A stretch of DNA of 64,000 bases, from positions 62,001 to 126,000 of the forward strand of contig NZ_CP094828.1 of the NCBI RefSeq assembly GCF_022865125.1. Reading direction: 5' to 3'. Under the pieces are notes generated by a model. The model was not told the origin of the DNA. It saw nothing but the letters and a program-made list of their open reading frames with translations, and ran no database searches. The position numbers and the translations under genes are program-made. The DNA comes from Acuticoccus sp. I52.16.1 (GTDB taxonomy: Bacteria; Pseudomonadota; Alphaproteobacteria; Rhizobiales; Amorphaceae). Positions 60,912 through 64,000 of this stretch are shown in pieces (position 1 is the stretch's first letter; each line of letters begins with the position of its first letter).

Positions 60912-61032
60912 ACGGCGGCGGATCGGCCGCGTCAGGCGCTTGCGCCGACAGGGGCGCGCGGCGCCGCATCGGGGGGCTCGTCGGCCCGGGGCGCGACGAG
61001 GAAGAGGCACAGCGTGGTGCGCCCCACCCGCC

Positions 61033-61248
61033 TCATTGCAGGGTGGAACCGTCCGGGGCGGAGCCGCCCCCGTCGCAATCGTCGTCGGGCTTGCCCACCG
61101 GGCGGTGGCAGAAGGGGCAGGGCAGCCCGTTCACCGCGGAAAGATCCAGCATACGCCGTTGGGGCAGAAAGATGATCTTCCCGTCATCGTCCAATCCCGT
61201 CTGGAACGGGCCAAAGTCGGACACGGGCAACCTCCCTGGAGTGTCCAT
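61033..61248 (-). CDS. Small putative zinc-binding protein (CPFC motif)
   Basis: A 71-residue protein. It has a CPFCHRPVGKPDDDC segment with Cys44, Cys47 and Cys58, a possible zinc ribbon with a histidine (His48) as a fourth ligand. The N-terminal part (VSDFGPFQTGLDDDGKIIFL) looks like a small beta structure. GAGGGGGCC lies directly before the ATG at 61248. The gene stands alone between a rightward and a leftward acyl-CoA ligase gene. I do not recognise a family. The start signal and plausible composition favour a real gene over a chance frame. Confidence 0.5.
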   Translation of the reverse strand: MDTPGRLPVSDFGPFQTGLDDDGKIIFLPQRRMLDLSAVNGLPCPFCHRPVGKPDDDCDGGGSAPDGSTLQ

Positions 61249-61850
61249 GGCCCCCTCACGCGCGCCGCCGAGAGCCGCCGCACGCCTGAAGCCTTCAATA
61301 GTTTCTGCACGCTATCTAAAGTTATCAGGTCATACCATATTATTTGCAGCAGAGTGACGAAGAAATATCAGCTTTAGTTATATCTCGGTGACAGGCCGAT
61401 ATGGGCGCACCGACATCCCCGCTGCACAAAACGCAAGAGACCTCGGCCCCGCGCGCGTCTAACCGCAGGGTCCGTCGATCCAATCATGGTACGAGCGCGG
61501 CGACTTTCAGACGAAACCGAGAATTCCCGCGCGGAATCGGGCCATGGCCGACGTTCGCAGGACCCGCTCCGGCTCTGTAACGCTCACGCCGTACCGACAA
61601 AAACTAGTCACATCCGTTCAACAATGAAGAACATAGTGGCAATCGAACGGGGACTGCAAGGGTCGACGCCTGAGCGTTCTTGCCGAGATCATTGTGAATA
61701 TTGTGATATTTCAGAGCGCCGGCACGGCTGCGTGTGATTGTACCGCCGACTGCGGCGCGCCGGCCGAGGCCCGACATGCGTGGCGGGAGGACGCTGCCGC
61801 AAAATCCCGAGGGTGGTCCTACACCGACGCGCAGCGGCCGGCGTGCGCGC
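61249..61850. other. 602-nt gene-poor stretch with AT-rich patches
   Basis: No gene is supported here. Two patches (about 61290-61400 and 61600-61730) are much more AT-rich than the rest of the window (cataccatattatttgc; gaatattgtgatatttc). The second contains an imperfect palindrome near 61696-61714 that could be an operator. Short open frames are present but lack ribosome sites and look unlike proteins. It should include the promoter of the small CPFC gene and the end of the leftward ligase transcript. Confidence 0.5.
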
Positions 61851-63500
61851 TCATGGCTCGCCGGCGGCCATCTCACGCAACCGGCCGCGGATGATTTTGC
61901 CCGTGGTGGTCAGCGGCATCTCGGACAGGAAGCGCACGACGCGCGGGTACTCGTGCGCGGCCAGCCGCACCTTGACGTGCTCGGCGATCTCCCTGGCGAG
62001 GTCGTCCGACGGGACATAGCCGTCCGCCAGCGTGACGTAGGCGGCGACGACCGCGCCGCGCAGCGCATCCGGCTTGCCCACCACGCCGGCAAGTTGCACC
62101 GCGGGGTGGGAGATGAGGCAATTTTCCACCTCGGCCGGCCCGATCCTGTAACCGGCCGAGCTGATGACGTCGTCATCGCGGCCGATGAAGGTGAAGCGCC
62201 CCTCCTCGCACCGGCCGCGATCGCCGGTCAGCAGCCAGCGCCCCTCGAGACCGCTGACGAACTTCTCCGCCGTGGCCGCGGGGTTGTTCCAATAGCGCAG
62301 GAACATCACCGGATCCGGTGACAGCACGGCGATGGCGCCTTCCTCGCCGTCCGGCAGCCTCTCGCCGGTCGCAGCGTCGACGATCGCCACCCGGTGCCCC
62401 GGCGCCGCGCGGCCCATGACGCCCGGCACCACCGGCTCCAGCGACGAACAGGAGGACACGACCATGTTGCACTCGGTCTGGCCGTAGAACTCGTTGATCG
62501 TGGTGCCGAAGACGCGCTCGCCCCACGCGATCAGTTCCGGGCTCAGCGTCTCACCGCCGCTCGCCACGGAGCGCAGGCGCAGGCCGAAGCGCTCCGCGTC
62601 CGGCACGAGGCGCATCATCTTCAGCGCCGTCGGCGGCAGGAAGGCGTTGCGCACGCCCTGCGTCGCCATCAACTCCAGCGCCGCCTCGCCGGTGAACTTC
62701 TCGAACCGGCATGCCACCACCGCGAGACCGTGGTGCAGGGCCGGCATCAGCACGTCCAACAGACCGCCGATCCACGCCCAGTCCGCCGGCGTCCAGATCC
62801 GGTCGCCCGGCTGGGGCAACAGGTTGTGACTGGCCTCGACGCCCGGCAGATGGCCCAGGAGCACCCGGTGCGCATGCAGCGCTCCCTTGGGGTCACCGGT
62901 GGTCCCGGAGGTATAGATGAGGACCGCCGGATCGTCGGCGCGCGTGTCGGCGGGGGTGTAAGCCCGGCTCTCGGCCGCGCAGGCGGCGGCGAAGTCCTCC
63001 GCGCCGTCCACCGCACCGTCGATGCACAGCACGACGTCGAGATCGGGCAGCGTTCCGCGGATCTCGGCGATCCGGGCCGCACCGGCGCGGTTGGTGACGA
63101 CGGCGCGGGCCTGCGAGTCGCGCAGCCGGTAGCCCAGCGCGTCGACCCCGAAGAGCGTGAACAGCGGGATCGACACGCAGCCCATCTTGGCCGACGCGAT
63201 GTGCGCCACGGCCGTCTCCACCCCCTGCGGCAGCAGCACGCCGATGCGGTCGCCGAGCGAGCCGCGCAGCCCGATGCCGCGCGCCGCCAGCGCGTTGGCG
63301 AGCTGGTTGGAGCGTGCCTTCAGATCGGCGAACGTGGTGATGGACGCCGCCCCGCCCGGCTTGACGTCGATGATCGCCGGTGCGTCCGGCGTCGTCGCCG
63401 CCCAGCGGTCGCAGACGTCGACGCCGATGTTGTAGCGCGCCGGGATGTCCCAGCGGAACGCCGCCTCGAGGGCTGCATAGGTGTCGGCGTGCGGCAGCAT
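61851..63500 (-). CDS. Acyl-CoA synthetase (AMP-forming), acetyl-CoA/medium-chain synthetase-like
   Basis: A 549-residue ANL-superfamily ligase nearer to the acetyl-CoA and medium-chain ligase branch (DVCDRWAATTPDAPAI near residue 30; FTLFGVDALGYRLRDSQA near residue 118). The nucleotide motif is LIYTSGTTGDPKGAL near residue 196, the A5 motif is EFYGQTECNMV near residue 340, and the C-terminal PLTTTGKIIRGRLRE holds the catalytic lysine. Its ATG at 63500 shares a base with the stop of the upstream carboxylase gene (TGATG), so the two are co-translated. GTG at 63503 would add one residue. Confidence 0.92.
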   Translation of the reverse strand: MLPHADTYAALEAAFRWDIPARYNIGVDVCDRWAATTPDAPAIIDVKPGGAASITTFADLKARSNQLANALAARGIGLRGSLGDRIGVLLPQGVETAVAHIASAKMGCVSIPLFTLFGVDALGYRLRDSQARAVVTNRAGAARIAEIRGTLPDLDVVLCIDGAVDGAEDFAAACAAESRAYTPADTRADDPAVLIYTSGTTGDPKGALHAHRVLLGHLPGVEASHNLLPQPGDRIWTPADWAWIGGLLDVLMPALHHGLAVVACRFEKFTGEAALELMATQGVRNAFLPPTALKMMRLVPDAERFGLRLRSVASGGETLSPELIAWGERVFGTTINEFYGQTECNMVVSSCSSLEPVVPGVMGRAAPGHRVAIVDAATGERLPDGEEGAIAVLSPDPVMFLRYWNNPAATAEKFVSGLEGRWLLTGDRGRCEEGRFTFIGRDDDVISSAGYRIGPAEVENCLISHPAVQLAGVVGKPDALRGAVVAAYVTLADGYVPSDDLAREIAEHVKVRLAAHEYPRVVRFLSEMPLTTTGKIIRGRLREMAAGEP

Positions 63501-64000
63501 CACGCCTCCGTTTCCAGCGCGAGGAGGAGCGTGCCCTCCTCGACTTGATCCCCCTCGGCCACCATCACCTCGGCGACGATGCCGTCGCGCGGGGCGGTCA
63601 TGGTGTGCTCCATCTTCATCGCCTCCAGGATGACGAGCGCCTGCCCGGCCTCGACGGAGTCTCCCGCGGCGATCCGCACGGCACGCACCAGACCGGGCAT
63701 CGGCGCGGCCACCGTGTCGCCCCCGGCCCCCTCCTCGGCGTGTGCCTCGGCGCTGTAGTGCACGAAGCGGTGGGCCGCGGCATCCATGAAGACGGTGACG
63801 GCGCCCGGCTCGGTCGCGATACCGGCGGTGGCGATGCGGTCGACGAAGGCGAGCCGCAGCCGGTCCGGGTCCCGCCCGTCGATCACCGCGACGGGGACGG
63901 TGGCCGCCGGCGTCGTCACGACGAAACCGTCGTCGCGGTCGGTGACGATGATGTCGACCCGCCCCTCGGCGCCCTCGAACCGGGCGGCCTGGCGCGCCTC
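63500..64000 (-). CDS. Biotin-dependent acyl-CoA carboxylase alpha subunit, C-terminal end (partial)
   Basis: The frame is open to the right edge, giving the last 166 residues. The biotinyl domain is clear: APMPGLVRAVRI, then the biotinylation motif LEAMKMEHTM with its Lys, then VAEGDQVEEGTLLL. About 80 residues of the preceding linker and beta domain are present (FEGAEGRVDIIV and FVVTTPAATVPV). It matches the C-terminus of 3-methylcrotonyl-, propionyl- or acetyl-CoA carboxylase alpha subunits; which one cannot be told without the rest. It is coupled to the ligase gene downstream, which suggests activation and carboxylation of the same acid. Confidence 0.88.
   Translation of the reverse strand, partial: EARQAARFEGAEGRVDIIVTDRDDGFVVTTPAATVPVAVIDGRDPDRLRLAFVDRIATAGIATEPGAVTVFMDAAAHRFVHYSAEAHAEEGAGGDTVAAPMPGLVRAVRIAAGDSVEAGQALVILEAMKMEHTMTAPRDGIVAEVMVAEGDQVEEGTLLLALETEA

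Noticed and set aside
61486-61737. Short + strand open frame with several cysteines in the AT-rich stretch
   Set aside because: No ribosome site, atypical composition and no family resemblance; better treated as non-coding.
1-64000. tRNA genes, rRNA genes, CRISPR arrays, insertion sequences or integrases
   Set aside because: I found no T-loop-like tRNA core, no direct-repeat/spacer array, and no transposase or integrase motifs in any frame.

Overview
The window is GC-rich, densely coding chromosomal DNA from an alphaproteobacterium, most likely Hyphomicrobiales (rhizobial relatives). The evidence is the HdaA-type DnaA regulator beside ppk-ppx, an AapJQMP general amino-acid ABC transporter, the cysI-DUF934-fpr-cysH sulfur set, and a serS-pcm-nlpD block. 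DgcN-DgcA and the SqdB sulfolipid synthase give a marine flavour. No genus can be named from sequence alone. I see no rRNA, tRNA, CRISPR array, phage or transposase gene.

Layout. 1-2.2 kb: assimilatory sulfate and sulfite reduction (cysI end, DUF934, fpr, cysH). 2.3-5.3 kb (-): kynurenine pathway (kynU, kynA) followed by an FAA-hydrolase-family gene. 5.4-9.9 kb (-): hdaA-ppk1-ppx, divergent from purM-purN (10.1-11.8 kb, +). 12.0-16.7 kb (+): amino-acid ABC transporter with an N-carbamoyl-D-amino-acid hydrolase and a flavin-reductase-like gene. 16.8-20.2 kb (-): serS, pcm and a degenerate LytM/LysM lipoprotein; the surE usually found in this block is absent. 20.5-27.1 kb (+): M19 dipeptidase and a five-gene peptide ABC transporter. 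27.1-34.5 kb (-): an acidic orphan, then an MCE lipid-transport operon (permease with STAS domain, ATPase, 1330-residue MCE protein, lipoprotein). 34.7-36.7 kb (+): dgcN-dgcA. 36.7-38.6 kb (-): metallophosphoesterase and a PLP dehydratase. 38.7-41.4 kb (+): envelope-glycolipid glycosyltransferase trio. 41.4-42.6 kb (-): metC-like lyase, divergent from aapJQMP (42.8-47.2 kb, +). 47.3-53.1 kb: a coiled-coil membrane protein, a glycosyltransferase, manC and sqdB. 53.1-64 kb: acyl-CoA catabolism (thiolase, enoyl-CoA hydratase, three acyl-CoA ligases, an acyl-CoA dehydrogenase, a TetR regulator, a biotin-carboxylase subunit end).

How it fits together. Much of the window imports and breaks down nitrogenous organics: two amino-acid ABC systems, one peptide ABC system with a dipeptidase, an N-carbamoyl-D-amino-acid hydrolase, DgcN-DgcA for D-glutamate, a Ser/Thr dehydratase and tryptophan breakdown. 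Several of these operons carry sequences upstream that resemble sigma-54 promoters (GG-N10-GC), and in both amino-acid ABC operons a hairpin with a T-run sits between the binding-protein gene and the rest.

The most unusual item is the MCE protein at 28403-32395. After one N-terminal MCE domain it carries about ten copies of a near-exact 96-residue repeat. The second clear novelty candidate is an 18-bp palindrome found at three places in the acyl-CoA cluster, beside a TetR gene.
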